A DNA stretch of 64,000 nt from Micromonospora sp. NBC_00421 (GTDB lineage: Bacteria; Actinomycetota; Actinomycetes; Mycobacteriales; Micromonosporaceae), in the NCBI RefSeq assembly GCF_036017915.1, contig NZ_CP107929.1, positions 4,654,001 to 4,718,000 of the forward strand, read 5' to 3'. Made by a program: the position numbers and the translations under genes. Positions within the stretch are counted from its first letter, which is position 1. Each line of letters starts with the position of its first letter. Of the stretch, positions 16,845 through 27,525 are shown piece by piece. The notes below the pieces were generated by a model. It was not told where the DNA came from, ran no database searches, and saw only the letters and a list, made by a program, of their open reading frames with translations.

Positions 16845-17648
16845 ATGGGTCCGACGGCGGACATCGCGGTGATCGGCGGTTCGGGGTTGTACGCGCTCCT
16901 CGACGACGCGACGGAACACCGGGTGGAGACACCGTACGGCGACCCTTCGGACGTGATCACCGTCGCACCGGTGGGCGGCCGGCGGGTGGCCTTCCTGCCC
17001 CGGCACGGGCGTGACCACCGCCACCCCCCGCACCTGATCCCGTACCGGGCGAACCTGTGGGCGCTGCGCACGCTGGGGGTACGCCAGGTGCTCGCCCCGT
17101 GTGCCGTCGGCGGGCTCCGCCCCGAGCTGGGCCCCGGCACCTTCGTGGTGCCCGACCAGCTGGTCGACCGGACCAGTGGCCGGGTGCAGACCTACTACGA
17201 CCAGGGCGCGGTGCACGTGGCGTTCGGTGACCCGTACTGCCCGGTGGGGCGGCGTACCCTGCTCGACGCGGCGACCGGGCGGGACGTGCCGGCGGTGGAC
17301 GGCGGCACGGTGGTGGTTGTCGAGGGCCCCCGCTTCTCCACCCGCGCGGAATCCCGCTGGTACGCCTCGATGGGCGGCGCGGTGGTCAACATGACAGGCC
17401 ACCCGGAGGCGGTGCTCGCCCGCGAACTGGCCCTCTGCTACACCTCCATCGCCCTGGTCACCGACCTGGACGCCGGTGTGGAGGCCGGCGACTCGGTCAC
17501 CCAGGACGAGGTCTTCCGGGTCTTCGGCGAGAACACCGACCGGCTGCGGGGCGTACTGCTGGACGCGGTGGGCGCCCTGCCCGCCGACCGCGACTGCTCC
17601 TGCGGGCACGCGCTGGACGGCATCAGGACCCCGTTCCCGCTCCCCTGA
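16845..17648 (+). CDS. mtnP: S-methyl-5'-thioadenosine phosphorylase family protein
   Basis: The 267-residue product is a trimeric-type nucleoside phosphorylase. The phosphate loop GGSGLY is at about 11-16, FLPRHGRDH (about 51-59) binds phosphate and ribose, and VNMTGHPEAVLAREL is the base/ribose-site helix. The family splits methylthioadenosine to adenine and methylthioribose 1-phosphate in methionine salvage. Some actinobacterial members prefer methylthioinosine or other purines, so exact substrate is uncertain. VNMTGHPEA differs from the VNMTxxPE of classic MTAPs only in the variable residues. C-terminal CSCGHALDG holds a cysteine pair. Confidence 0.88.
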   Translation: MGPTADIAVIGGSGLYALLDDATEHRVETPYGDPSDVITVAPVGGRRVAFLPRHGRDHRHPPHLIPYRANLWALRTLGVRQVLAPCAVGGLRPELGPGTFVVPDQLVDRTSGRVQTYYDQGAVHVAFGDPYCPVGRRTLLDAATGRDVPAVDGGTVVVVEGPRFSTRAESRWYASMGGAVVNMTGHPEAVLARELALCYTSIALVTDLDAGVEAGDSVTQDEVFRVFGENTDRLRGVLLDAVGALPADRDCSCGHALDGIRTPFPLP

Positions 17649-17795
17649 GCCGCGCCCGGCGGGCGCGGTCCGGGAGGCGATAGCCGGCAAAGCGCCTGAA
17701 CCGCAGCCTGCCGCCCGATAGATTCGGCAGGTCGGGGGCGGATCGCCGGGGCCCGGCGGGCAGCGGCGCGGGCCGGGGACACGGAGGCGGGGGCG

Positions 17796-19391
17796 ATGGC
17801 GACCGTCCGGGAGACCACCTACGACCTGCTCCGCGCCCTCGGCCTGACGACGATCTTCGGCAACCCCGGTTCGACCGAGGAGCCGTTCCTGCAGGACTTC
17901 CCGGCCGACTTCCACTACGTGCACGCCCTGCACGAGGCGTCGGCGGTGGCGATGGCCGACGGGTACGCCCAGGCCACCGGCCGACCGGCGCACGTCAACC
18001 TGCACACCGCCCCGGGCACCGGCAACGGCATGGGCAACATCGTCACCGCCTGGCACAACCGGACCCCGCTGATCGTCTCCGCCGGGCAGCAGAGCCGGGA
18101 GATGCTGCTGCTGGAGCCCCGGCTGGCCAGCCGGCGACCGACCGAGCTGCCCCAGCCGTACGTGAAGTGGAGCCACGAGCCGGCGCGGGCGCAGGACGTG
18201 CCGGCGGCCTTCATGCGGGCGTACGCCACGGCGGCGCAACCGCCGACCGGACCGGTCTATCTCTCCCTGCCGCTCGACGACTGGCAGCAGCCGGCGGACC
18301 CGCCGCCACAGGTGCGGACGGTGGCCACCCGGTTCGCCCCCGACCCGCGTCGGCTGCGGGAGTTCGCCGCGGTGCTGGCGGCCGGCCGCAACCCGGTGCT
18401 GGTGCTCGGCGCGGCCGTGGACCGGGCCGCCGCCTGGCCGGTCGCGGTGGCGGTGGCGGAGCGGCTCGCCGCGCCGGTCTGGTCCGCGCCGGCACCGGAG
18501 CGGGCCGCCTTCCCGGAGCACCACCCGCATTACCGGGGGGTGCTGCCGTACGCGATCGCCCCCCTGGCCGAGAAGCTCACCGGGCACGACGTGGTGCTGG
18601 TGGTCGGTGCGCCGGTGTTCCGCTACTACCCGCACGTGCCCGGCGACCACCTGCCGCCCGGGGCCCGGCTGCTGCACGTCACCGACGACCCGGACGAGGC
18701 GGCCCGCGCCCCGGTGGGCGACAGCCTGCTCGGTGACGCCGGGCTGACCCTGGCCGCGCTGCTGGACCTGCTGCCGGCGGCCGACCGGCCCCCGCCCGCG
18801 CCCCGCCCGACACCGCCGCCCCCGGAGCCCGGTGACCCGCCCGGCGCGGACGCGCTCTTCGCCGCGTTGGCCGCCTGCTGGCCCACCGACGGGGTGCTGG
18901 TGCAGGAGTCACCGTCCAACCTGGCGGCGCTGCGTCGCCGGCTCCCGGTGACCCGCCCGGCGTCGTACTTCACCATGGCCAGCGGCGGGCTCGGCTACGG
19001 GCTGCCGGCCGCCGTCGGCATCGCCCTCGCCGAACGGGACACCGGGCGGGGCCGGCCGGTCGTCGCGGTGATCGGGGACGGCTCCTTCCACTACTCGGTG
19101 CAGGCACTGTGGACCGCCGCCCGGCTGCGGTTGCCGGTGGTCGTGCTGGTCCCGGTGAACCAGCAGTACGCCATCCTCAAGGCGTTCGCCGAGCTGAAGT
19201 CCACACCCGGCGTGCCCGGACTGGACCTGCCGGGCCTCGACCTCACCGCCATCGCCCGGGGCTACGGCTGCGCCACCCGCGTCGTCGACACCCCGGCCGA
19301 CCTGGACGACGCCCTGACCGAGGCACTACGCGCGAACCGACCGACCGTACTGGCCGCCCCCATCAGCCCCACCATCCCCAACCTCCTCTAA
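17796..19391 (+). CDS. Benzoylformate-decarboxylase-like ThDP enzyme (one catalytic residue changed)
   Basis: The 531-residue product aligns from end to end with benzoylformate decarboxylase. It keeps S26 (FGNPGSTE), E47 (ALHEAS) and H70 (NLHTAPGTGN) and the ThDP motif GDGSFHYSVQALWTAA. Two things differ from the Pseudomonas putida enzyme as I remember it. The catalytic H281 of APVFRYHQY becomes Y278 here (APVFRYYPH), with a histidine two residues later. The NN of the ThDP motif reads VN (VPVNQQY), keeping the metal-binding second Asn. It may decarboxylate another 2-keto acid. A 147-bp gap separates it from mtnP, and a GC-rich array with a 60-bp palindrome follows the stop. Confidence 0.85.
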   Translation: MATVRETTYDLLRALGLTTIFGNPGSTEEPFLQDFPADFHYVHALHEASAVAMADGYAQATGRPAHVNLHTAPGTGNGMGNIVTAWHNRTPLIVSAGQQSREMLLLEPRLASRRPTELPQPYVKWSHEPARAQDVPAAFMRAYATAAQPPTGPVYLSLPLDDWQQPADPPPQVRTVATRFAPDPRRLREFAAVLAAGRNPVLVLGAAVDRAAAWPVAVAVAERLAAPVWSAPAPERAAFPEHHPHYRGVLPYAIAPLAEKLTGHDVVLVVGAPVFRYYPHVPGDHLPPGARLLHVTDDPDEAARAPVGDSLLGDAGLTLAALLDLLPAADRPPPAPRPTPPPPEPGDPPGADALFAALAACWPTDGVLVQESPSNLAALRRRLPVTRPASYFTMASGGLGYGLPAAVGIALAERDTGRGRPVVAVIGDGSFHYSVQALWTAARLRLPVVVLVPVNQQYAILKAFAELKSTPGVPGLDLPGLDLTAIARGYGCATRVVDTPADLDDALTEALRANRPTVLAAPISPTIPNLL

Positions 19392-19459
19392 CCCCCCACC
19401 CCCCCCCCACCCCACCCCACCCCCACCCTCCCCCTCGCCCCACCCCCCACCCTCGCCCC

Positions 19460-19519
19460 GTTGATCAAGAGGTTTACGTCAAGTTGATCGCCGGGGATGA
19501 CGCAAACCTCTTGATCAAC
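19460..19519. repeat. 60-bp palindromic repeat, copy 1
   Basis: Two 22-bp arms (19460-19481 and 19498-19519) pair at 21 of 22 positions around a 16-nt centre (19482-19497). The arms contain GATCAAGAGGTTT and its complement. It lies between convergent stops (19391 and 19550), just after a C-rich run. By its centre sequence it is in the same orientation as copy 2 and opposite to copies 3 and 4. It could be a bidirectional terminator or a mobile repeat. Confidence 0.9.
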
Positions 19520-19549
19520 AGCGGCATCGGGGTGGGGGCGGCGTTCGCG

Positions 19550-20503
19550 TCAGGGGGTGGTGAGGGTGAGGAGTCGGCCGGTGGCGACGTCGAGGACCGG
19601 GCGCGTGCCGAGGGGGGCCGCCAGTGTCACGGTGACCGGTTTGAGTGCCGCGAGATCTATGCACTCCCCGGTGGCCTGGACCACGCCGCCGCCGACCACC
19701 ACCACGTCGTCGCTCTCCCGCACCAGGGCGGTGGGCCCGCCGTCGCAGGCGCCCAGGGCGACCGTGTACGTCAACCGGGTCCCGTCGACCCGTTGGAGCC
19801 GATCGGCACCGGCCACGCCAGCCGGAAGTGGCCGGGTCGGCGTGGACGGTTCGGGCACGGCGGTGACCGCCCGGGGGGCCACCGCGAGCCGGGCCACCTG
19901 GGTGGTCAACTCGGCCACGGTGAACAACCAGGCCGGCACGACGGCGACCCCCCGGCTGGTGCGTACCTCGGTGGTGCCGAGGACCACGCCGGTGACGGTG
20001 AGCGGGATACAGGGGGTGACGGCCTGGGTGGAGACCGAATCGTCCGGCCTGGCGGCGTCGGTAGAGGTGGGAGCCTGCGGTGCCCGGGGCCGCCCCTCGC
20101 ACGGCTGCGGATCCCCCTGGTCCAGTTCCCGGTACGCCTCGGCTGCGCTGACCAGCGGAACAGTCAGGGCACCGTCCGGGAAGCGGATCGCCGCGTCGGC
20201 GGGCACGGCCGTCGGCAGTGCGATCTGGTCCCGGTACCAGCCGGCGCGGAAGGCCGCCTCGGTCTCGGCGCTGAAGCCGGGATCGCCGACGAGCACCGTG
20301 ACGTCCTGCAGCGGCAGGTAACCGCCCGACCAGTCGGCCCCGGGCCGCCACGCCCCCGCGACCTCGGCGGCCCGCTTGTCGAACTCCTCCCGATGCCACC
20401 CCGGATCACCCCCAGCCACCCCACCCGGCCCAGCCCCGGCTGGCGCACACCCACCCACCCCCACCACCAGAAGGCCCAAGCCCACCAAAACAAGTCGCCG
20501 CAT
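19550..20503 (-). CDS. Secreted lipoprotein of unknown function
   Basis: The precursor is 317 residues from the ATG at 20503. A signal peptide ends in the lipobox VGVGGC, so the protein is lipid-anchored on the outside at C19. The mature part contains strands rich in Thr and Val and paired cysteines (PCEGRP, TPCIPL, GACDGG, GECIDL), but no family that I recognise. A GTG at 20521 would add six residues. The gene is bracketed by copies 1 and 2 of the 60-bp repeat, 30 bp after its stop and 61 bp before its start. Confidence 0.8.
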   Translation of the reverse strand: MRRLVLVGLGLLVVGVGGCAPAGAGPGGVAGGDPGWHREEFDKRAAEVAGAWRPGADWSGGYLPLQDVTVLVGDPGFSAETEAAFRAGWYRDQIALPTAVPADAAIRFPDGALTVPLVSAAEAYRELDQGDPQPCEGRPRAPQAPTSTDAARPDDSVSTQAVTPCIPLTVTGVVLGTTEVRTSRGVAVVPAWLFTVAELTTQVARLAVAPRAVTAVPEPSTPTRPLPAGVAGADRLQRVDGTRLTYTVALGACDGGPTALVRESDDVVVVGGGVVQATGECIDLAALKPVTVTLAAPLGTRPVLDVATGRLLTLTTP

Positions 20504-20564
20504 ACCCCTGAGACGCCCCACCCCCGCCCCCGGTTCCCCACCCGCCCCGCCCTCGCCCCGCCCC

Positions 20565-20624
20565 GTTGATCAAGAGGTTTAAGTCAAGTTGATCGCCCCA
20601 GATGACGCAAACTTCTTGATCAAC
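20565..20624. repeat. 60-bp palindromic repeat, copy 2
   Basis: Arms 20565-20586 and 20603-20624 pair at 19 of 22 positions around a 16-nt centre (20587-20602), AGTTGATCGCCCCAGA, which shares AGTTGATCGC with copy 1. Flanking CCCC and GGGG extend the stem by four pairs. It lies between the start of the lipoprotein gene and the tmRNA terminator, so here it is not between convergent genes. Confidence 0.9.
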
Positions 20625-20752
20625 GGGGCCGGGGCCGGGGCCGGGGCAGGAGCCGGGGCCGGGGCAGGGCAGGGGCAGGGCGGGGCGGGGAGAGACGGGC
20701 GGGGGCGGGGAAGGCCCGGGAGTGCGGGGGCGGGTGGGTCAGGGAGGAATGG

Positions 20753-20788
20753 CGATGCGCCCCGGTCCTTGGGGACCGGGGCGCATCG
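20753..20788 (-). terminator. tmRNA terminator hairpin
   Basis: A perfect 16-bp stem (20753-20768 with 20773-20788; CGATGCGCCCCGGTCC and its complement) closes a TTGG tetraloop 3 bp beyond the tmRNA 3' end. It would end the ssrA transcript. Confidence 0.85.
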
Positions 20789-20790
20789 TG

Positions 20791-21166
20791 TGGTGGAGGT
20801 GCCGGGAATCGAACCCGGGTCCTTCGCCGGTTTGTCAGGGCTTCTCCGAGCGCAGCTCGCTATGCCTCTACTCGGCCCCACCGCTCACGCGAGCAAGTTG
20901 GTGTGACGGGCCCAGTCGCTGATTGATCTCGCCGCACGGACCCCGCGACCGGGTCCGGTTGGCCAGCCTCCTAACTGATGCCGGCTATTGGGACGAAGGC
21001 GTTCCCAGGCCGACAGACTCAGCTACTCGCCTCAGGCGGCGAGAGCGAAGTCAGCGCGATTTTGCTTGGCGCTTATAGTTTTCCGACGACCGATTCTCGA
21101 GACGACGTCGGCTTCCTCGGCTCGCTTCCCCTGTCGCTGCGTACGAAGTCGAAACCAGTCACCCCC
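20791..21166 (-). ncRNA. ssrA: tmRNA (transfer-messenger RNA)
   Basis: The tRNA-like ends are clear: 5' GGGGGTG (21166-21160) pairs with 3' CACCTCC, the T arm is CCGGG-TTCGATT-CCCGG, and the CCA end (20793-20791) is encoded. The tag open frame reads AKQNRADFALAA followed by TGA (21070-21032); FALAA is the expected degradation signal. tmRNA with SmpB frees stalled ribosomes and marks the nascent chain for proteolysis. It lies 104 bp downstream of smpB on the same strand. 376 nt is a normal length. Confidence 0.97.
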
Positions 21167-21197
21167 TCGACGGGCCGCCGATGTGGCGGCACTGACA

Positions 21198-21225
21198 AGA
21201 CTAACGCCTACCGCAACGGGTTTCA
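21198..21225 (-). promoter_or_regulatory. Candidate ssrA promoter
   Basis: On the minus strand TGAAAC (21225-21220) and TAGTCT (21203-21198) lie 16 bp apart, upstream of the mature tmRNA 5' end, which RNase P would produce. It is a weak match to sigma-70, offered because smpB and ssrA are 104 bp apart. Confidence 0.45.
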
Positions 21226-21270
21226 TCCCGAGCCCCGGGTCGGCGCGTCCAGCCCGACAAACGGGACGAA

Positions 21271-21750
21271 TCAGTCGTCCATTCCCTTGCCCCGCCGGCC
21301 CGAGACCCGGGCGATCTCCCGGTCGGCGTCCCGCTTGGCGAGGTCCTGCCGCTTGTCGTACGACTTCTTGCCCTTGGCCAGGGCGATCTCCACCTTGGCC
21401 CAGCCGTCGGAGAAGTAGACCTGCAACGGGACCATGGTCAGGCCGCCCTCGCGGGTCTTGCCGACCAGCTTGTCGATCTCCAGCCGCTTCAGCAGCAGCT
21501 TGCGGGTACGCCGGGGCTCGTGGTTGGTCCAGGTGCCCTGGGTGTACTCCGGGATGTGCATGCCGTGCAGGAACAGCTCGCCGTCGCGCTCCTGGGCGAA
21601 GGCGTCGACAAGCGAGGCCCGCCCCGCCCGCAGCGACTTCACCTCGGTGCCGGTCAACGCCATGCCCGCCTCGTACGTGTCGAGGATGGCGTAGTCGTGG
21701 CGGGCCTTCCTGTTGGAGGCGACCACCTTGCGGCCCTTTTCCCGTGGCAT
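21271..21750 (-). CDS. smpB: SsrA-binding protein SmpB
   Basis: The 159-residue product is a typical Smp[35 protein letters not shown] at the N-terminus, an OB-fold core ([16 protein letters not shown]) and a basic C-terminal tail ([23 protein letters not shown]). SmpB brings tmRNA to stalled ribosomes. The ATG at 21750 sits after GAAGGGGG. Longer in-frame starts have no family support. It is followed by its RNA partner, ssrA. Upstream is ftsX, with a terminator hairpin between them. Confidence 0.97.
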   Translation of the reverse strand: MPREKGRKVVASNRKARHDYAILDTYEAGMALTGTEVKSLRAGRASLVDAFAQERDGELFLHGMHIPEYTQGTWTNHEPRRTRKLLLKRLEIDKLVGKTREGGLTMVPLQVYFSDGWAKVEIALAKGKKSYDKRQDLAKRDADREIARVSGRRGKGMDD

Positions 21751-21822
21751 CGGCGCACCCCCTTCCTGGTCCGCGCACCGGCCGTCCGGCCGGCGAGCGG
21801 GGATCATGCTACCCGAACGACA

Positions 21823-21864
21823 AGGACCCTTCCGCGCCGTTTGTTCCCGGCGCGGAAGGGTCCT
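21823..21864 (-). terminator. Terminator between ftsX and smpB
   Basis: A perfect 17-bp stem (21823-21839 with 21848-21864; left arm AGGACCCTTCCGCGCCG) encloses an 8-nt loop TTTGTTCC. It lies 22 bp after the ftsX stop and so separates the ftsEX transcript from smpB. Confidence 0.85.
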
Positions 21865-21885
21865 CACGGAACACCCCTGCGGTGA

Positions 21886-22761
21886 CTAGACCCGCAGGTA
21901 GAAGCGGAGCGTGACCCAGGCGGTGGCGGCGCTGATCAGACCACCGACGCCGGCCATCAGCGGGAACATCAGGAAGATGTCCGACCACTGGATCGGCGAG
22001 AGCAGCCCCTCGAGCGCCTTCAACGAGCCGCTGAACAGCAACTGCTTCGCACCGATCAGCGCGACCAGGCCCAGCAACGAGCCGATCAGGCCGGCGACCA
22101 CCGCCTCCAGCACGAACGGCGCCTGGATGAACCAGTTCGACGCGCCGACCAGCTTCATGACCGCGACCTCACGCCGCTTGCTGTAGGCGGCCACCTGGAT
22201 GGTGTTCGCCACCAGCAGCAGCGCGGCGATGGCCATCACCACCGCGGCGGCCAGCGCGATGTTCTGGATCGCGGTGAGCACGTTGAAGATCTTGTCGAGC
22301 AGCCGGCTCTGGTCGACGATCACGTCGACCCCCTCGGTGCCCTGGTACTGGTCGTAGATGTTCTTGTACTGCTCCGGGTTGACCAGCTTCAGCCGGAACG
22401 ACTCGGGCAGCAGGTCCGGCTTCACGGCGTTCACCAGGTCGGGCGCGTCCTGGTACATCTCCTTGAAGGTCTTGTACGCCTCGTCCTTGTTGACGTAGAG
22501 GACCTCCTTGACCAGGGGATCGCCCTTCAACTTGGCGTCGAGGTCGGTGCGCTGCTGCTCGGTGACGTCGGTCTTCAGGAAGATCGAGACTTCGACGTTC
22601 TTGTAGTAGAGATCCTTCATGTCGCCGACCTGTTTGTACATCAGGCCACTGGCGCCGAGCATGGTCAGCGAGACCGCCATCGTGATGATCATCGCGACGG
22701 TCATGGTGACGTTGCGCCACAGTCCGACCAGTACCTCGGACAGGACGTACTTCATCCGCAT
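21886..22761 (-). CDS. ftsX: Cell-division membrane protein FtsX
   Basis: The 291-residue product has four membrane segments: one near the N-terminus (about 18-42), then after a large outside domain (about 45-165) three more (about 168-192, 220-245 and 262-288). This is the FtsX layout. Together with the ATPase FtsE it forms an ABC-type complex that activates cell-wall hydrolases at the septum. An ATG at 22761 is preceded by GGAGG at 8 nt. It is 70 bp downstream of ftsE. Homologues in actinobacteria partner with RipC-like hydrolases; no such gene is visible here. Confidence 0.97.
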   Translation of the reverse strand: MRMKYVLSEVLVGLWRNVTMTVAMIITMAVSLTMLGASGLMYKQVGDMKDLYYKNVEVSIFLKTDVTEQQRTDLDAKLKGDPLVKEVLYVNKDEAYKTFKEMYQDAPDLVNAVKPDLLPESFRLKLVNPEQYKNIYDQYQGTEGVDVIVDQSRLLDKIFNVLTAIQNIALAAAVVMAIAALLLVANTIQVAAYSKRREVAVMKLVGASNWFIQAPFVLEAVVAGLIGSLLGLVALIGAKQLLFSGSLKALEGLLSPIQWSDIFLMFPLMAGVGGLISAATAWVTLRFYLRV

Positions 22762-22831
22762 CGGGTGTTCCTCCGGCTCTCCGGCGTGAGGTGTTCGTCG
22801 TCAGGTCGTACGGCAGGGGTGGAGCGCCGGC

Positions 22832-23512
22832 TCACCCGTAGACGCCGCGGGCCTGGTCGCGCACGATCCGGCCGCTCTCGATCTCGACGACCCGGCGGCG
22901 CATCTGGTTGACGATGTTGGAGTCGTGCGTGACCATCACGACGGTCGTGCCGGTGCGGTTGATCCGGTCCAGCAGGCGCATGATCTCGATCGAGGTGTCC
23001 GGGTCCAGGTTTCCGGTCGGCTCGTCGGCCAGCAGGATCAGTGGACGGTTCACGAACGCCCGCGCGACCGCGACCCGCTGCTGCTCACCACCGGAGAGCT
23101 CGTGCGGGTAGCGGTGCTCCTTGCCACCGAGACCGACCAACTCCAGCACCTCGGGCACGACCCGGCGGGCCACCGCCTTGGTCTTGCCGATCACCTCCAG
23201 GGCGAACGCCACGTTCTCGTAGGCGGTGCGGTTCGGCAGCAGCCGGAAGTCCTGGAAGACACAGCCGATGGAACGCCGGAAGTGGGGTCGCTTCCAGGAA
23301 CGCATCGAGGTGACGTCCTTGCCGTTGACGACGACCCGGCCCTTGTTGGGGGCGACCTCGTGCAGCAGCATTTTGATGATCGTGGACTTCCCGGAGCCCG
23401 ATGGCCCGATGAAGAAGACGAACTCGCCCTTCTCGATCGAGACGGACACGTTGTCGAGCGAAGGCCGGGACGCCTTCGGGTACGTCTTCGTCACTTGCTC
23501 AAGCTGAATCAC
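22832..23512 (-). CDS. ftsE: Cell-division ATP-binding protein FtsE
   Basis: The 226-residue ATPase has Walker A GPSGSGKS (residues 36-43), Q-loop in [10 protein letters not shown], signature LSGGEQQ and Walker B LILLADEP followed by the H-loop in VTHD. It powers FtsX. The GTG at 23512 ([13 protein letters not shown]) is the usual FtsE start; the frame remains open farther upstream but without family match. prfB lies 119 bp upstream on the same strand. Confidence 0.97.
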   Translation of the reverse strand: MIQLEQVTKTYPKASRPSLDNVSVSIEKGEFVFFIGPSGSGKSTIIKMLLHEVAPNKGRVVVNGKDVTSMRSWKRPHFRRSIGCVFQDFRLLPNRTAYENVAFALEVIGKTKAVARRVVPEVLELVGLGGKEHRYPHELSGGEQQRVAVARAFVNRPLILLADEPTGNLDPDTSIEIMRLLDRINRTGTTVVMVTHDSNIVNQMRRRVVEIESGRIVRDQARGVYG

Positions 23513-23630
23513 GGGTCGTGAGTCTACGCGGTGTAACCGCAGAGCCAAGTGCCACGCCCCGCCGATGCGAGGCGCGTCGTCGATTCACCCGGTCAACCCG
23601 GCATCGATGACGCGCCCCGTCCACGATCGA

Positions 23631-24752
23631 TCACGCAGCGTCGTTGGCGAGCTGCTGCTGTTTGCGCCAGCGGATACCGGCTTCGATGAAGCTGTCCAGC
23701 TCGCCGTCGAAGACCGAGGACGGATTGCCGGTCTCCTGCTCGGTTCGCAGATCCTTCACCATCTGATAAGGGTGCAGCACGTACGAGCGCATCTGGTCGC
23801 CCCAGGAGCTGGTGCTCCCGGTCTTCAGACCGGCCAGCTTCGCCTCCTCCTCCTGCCGCTTGCGCTCCAGCAGCCGGGACTGGAGCACCCGCATCGCGGA
23901 GGCCTTGTTCTGGAGCTGGGACTTCTCGTTCTGGCAGGTCACCACGATGCCGGTGGGGATGTGGGTGAGTCGCACCGCCGAGTCGGTGGTGTTGACGCTC
24001 TGCCCACCCGGGCCGGACGACCGGTAGACGTCCACCCGTACCTCGTTCTCCGGGATGTCGATGTGGTCGGTCTGCTCGGTGACCGGCAGCACCTCGACCC
24101 CGGCGAAACTGGTCTGCCGACGGCCCTGGTTGTCGAACGGGCTGATCCGGACCAGCCGGTGGGTGCCCGACTCGACGCTGAGCGTGCCGTAGGCGTACGG
24201 GACCTTCACGGTGAAGGTGGCGGACTTGAGGCCGGCCTCCTCGGCGTACGAGGTCTCGTAGACCTCCGTCGGGTAGCCGTGCCGCTCGGCCCAGCGCAGG
24301 TACATCCGCAGCAGCATCTCGGCGAAGTCGGCGGCGTCCACCCCGCCCGCGCCCGCCCGGATGGCGACAAGCGCCTCCCGGGAGTCGTACTCGCCGGAGA
24401 GCAGGGTGCGGACCTCCATCTCCTGGATGGCCCGGGTCAGCCCGGCGATCTCCGACTCGACCTCGCCGAGCACCCCGGAGTCTGCCTCGTCCTCGGCCAG
24501 CTCCAGCAGCACCCGGGCGTCGTCCAGCCCGGACCGCAGGCTGCCCAGCTTGCTGATCTCGCCGTTGACGTACGACAGCTGCGAGGTCACCTGCTGTGCC
24601 CGGGCCTGGTCGTCCCAGAGATCCGGCGCGGACGCCTGCTCCTCCAGCCGGGCCTTCTCCTCCCGCAGGCGGTCGAGGTCGAGCACCGACTCGATGTTGC
24701 GCAGGGTCGCGTCGAGTTCCTTGAGTTGTTCGGCGTAATCGGCAGCGGTCAC
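23631..24752 (-). CDS. prfB: Peptide chain release factor 2
   Basis: The 373-residue product carries the RF2 peptide anticodon SPF (204-206) and the catalytic GGQ (249-251, SGPGGQSVN), which triggers release at UGA and UAA. A coiled-coil region (about 10-110) precedes. I place the start at the GTG at 24752 ([13 protein letters not shown]). The frame is continuous, so there is no programmed +1 frameshift in this gene. prfB upstream of ftsEX is a conserved actinobacterial order. Confidence 0.97.
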   Translation of the reverse strand: MTAADYAEQLKELDATLRNIESVLDLDRLREEKARLEEQASAPDLWDDQARAQQVTSQLSYVNGEISKLGSLRSGLDDARVLLELAEDEADSGVLGEVESEIAGLTRAIQEMEVRTLLSGEYDSREALVAIRAGAGGVDAADFAEMLLRMYLRWAERHGYPTEVYETSYAEEAGLKSATFTVKVPYAYGTLSVESGTHRLVRISPFDNQGRRQTSFAGVEVLPVTEQTDHIDIPENEVRVDVYRSSGPGGQSVNTTDSAVRLTHIPTGIVVTCQNEKSQLQNKASAMRVLQSRLLERKRQEEEAKLAGLKTGSTSSWGDQMRSYVLHPYQMVKDLRTEQETGNPSSVFDGELDSFIEAGIRWRKQQQLANDAA

Positions 24753-24816
24753 GACAGACAAGGGTACTGTGCGTGCGGCGGTCCGCTCACTGCACACCAC
24801 CTACCAGGGCGGATGA

Positions 24817-25332
24817 TCAGCCGACCGGGGCGGTCTTGAGCCAGGACAGCGCGGCCTTGTGGTAGGCGACGGCGAACTCCAGCGCGCTGGCGTCGTACTC
24901 GTCGCCCTCCTTCTTGGCGGTCTTGACCTGCTCCCGGACGTACGCGAGGGCCTCGGTGTGGTATTCGTTGGCCGAGGTGTAGAGGTTCTTGAGCTGACTG
25001 GCCGAGTGCAGGTTGCCGAACGCGATCCGCAGGGCGATCGGGTTGCGGATGGTGTCCCGGCCGGGGTTCTCCGCCAGCCAGCGGGAGAAGGTCCGCTTCC
25101 CGGACGCGGTTATCGCGTAGGGTTGGCTCATCCGCGGCCCGGGCTTGCCCAGCCGCACGAAACCACGCTCCGCCAGCACCGGCAACTCACGGTAGACCTG
25201 ACTGCGTGTCATAGACCAGTACGGCGCCAGTCGGCGCTCAGCGGCGGCCATCAGCTGGCCGCCTGTCATCGGGCCCTCATGCAACAACCCCAGCAGGGCC
25301 GCCGCAGTGGGGTTGACTCCGGAATCCGCCAT
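24817..25332 (-). CDS. PadR-family transcriptional regulator
   Basis: The 171-residue product has an N-terminal winged helix (about 8-85), with LLGLLHEGPMTGGQLMAAAERRLAPYWSMTRSQVYRELPVLAERGFVR characteristic of PadR, and a C-terminal helical dimerisation part. The ATG at 25332 follows AGAGGG. It lies 65 bp upstream of prfB. The ligand and targets are unknown. Candidate operator repeats lie in its promoter region. Confidence 0.92.
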   Translation of the reverse strand: MADSGVNPTAAALLGLLHEGPMTGGQLMAAAERRLAPYWSMTRSQVYRELPVLAERGFVRLGKPGPRMSQPYAITASGKRTFSRWLAENPGRDTIRNPIALRIAFGNLHSASQLKNLYTSANEYHTEALAYVREQVKTAKKEGDEYDASALEFAVAYHKAALSWLKTAPVG

Positions 25333-25367
25333 GCCCTCTAAGCTGCCACTTTGCGGTCCCGGCGTCC

Positions 25368-25429
25368 AGGATTTCCGGATTTGCCACCCGGGAGGATTTC
25401 CAATGTGCACTGTCGGCCGGCGACAGTGC
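25368..25429 (-). promoter_or_regulatory. Candidate operator region upstream of the PadR gene
   Basis: Two direct copies of AGGATTTCC (25368-25376 and 25393-25401) lie 25 bp apart in the 178-bp gap between the PadR gene and the end of the P5C dehydrogenase gene. A perfect 9-bp inverted repeat GCACTGTCG/CGACAGTGC (25407-25415, 25421-25429) lies next to them. These could be PadR autoregulatory sites or a terminator for pruA. Neither is proven. Confidence 0.3.
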
Positions 25430-25510
25430 TCCCAGGACCACCGTCGGTCACCCCGCGCGGCGGCGTGGCCGGCGGTGACCTGGGGCGCGGCACCGCCGGC
25501 CGACGCCGGT

Positions 25511-27139
<1,629 letters not shown>

Positions 27140-27525
27140 CACAGGCTCCTGGGCGATCTCGACAGCGGCGGCGAAATCGGCCCCGCAGGCGTCGACCGGA
27201 CGGCCGGACGCCGGACGCCACGCGGCGTACCTGGCGCGGCGGCGGGACCTGGCGACGATTCTCCCACGCCCATCCCGGTCGACTCACGCCCCGCCCGGCC
27301 TGCGCCGTGGATAGCGAGGCACAATCGCCCATCCGGCGACGATTCCCTTCGGAACGCGTCGGTGGGCCGACGAAAAGCAGGGTCGCCGGTTCGGGCGGCC
27401 GAGGCCGACCGGGCCGGTCGGGAGCGCCCACGCCCAGCCCGGGTCGACCCGGCCCGCCCGCGTACGCTGGTTGGCGAGAAGGGCCCGTCCCGGTGCCGGG
27501 GTGGCGCGGTGTCGAGAGGGAGACG
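27140..27525. other. Divergent intergenic region, 386 bp, no gene seen
   Basis: This region lies between the starts of pruA and the membrane protein at 27526. It must carry promoters for both. I see no convincing sigma-70 pair, riboswitch or repeat, and the open frames across it have no ribosome site or family match. Confidence 0.5.

Noticed and set aside
19460-20624. Integron cassette with attC-like sites
   Set aside because: The palindromes do not contain the GTTRRRY core sites in the right places and no integron integrase is present.
23631-24752. Programmed frameshift in prfB
   Set aside because: The frame is continuous from the GTG start through SPF and GGQ; no internal TGA.
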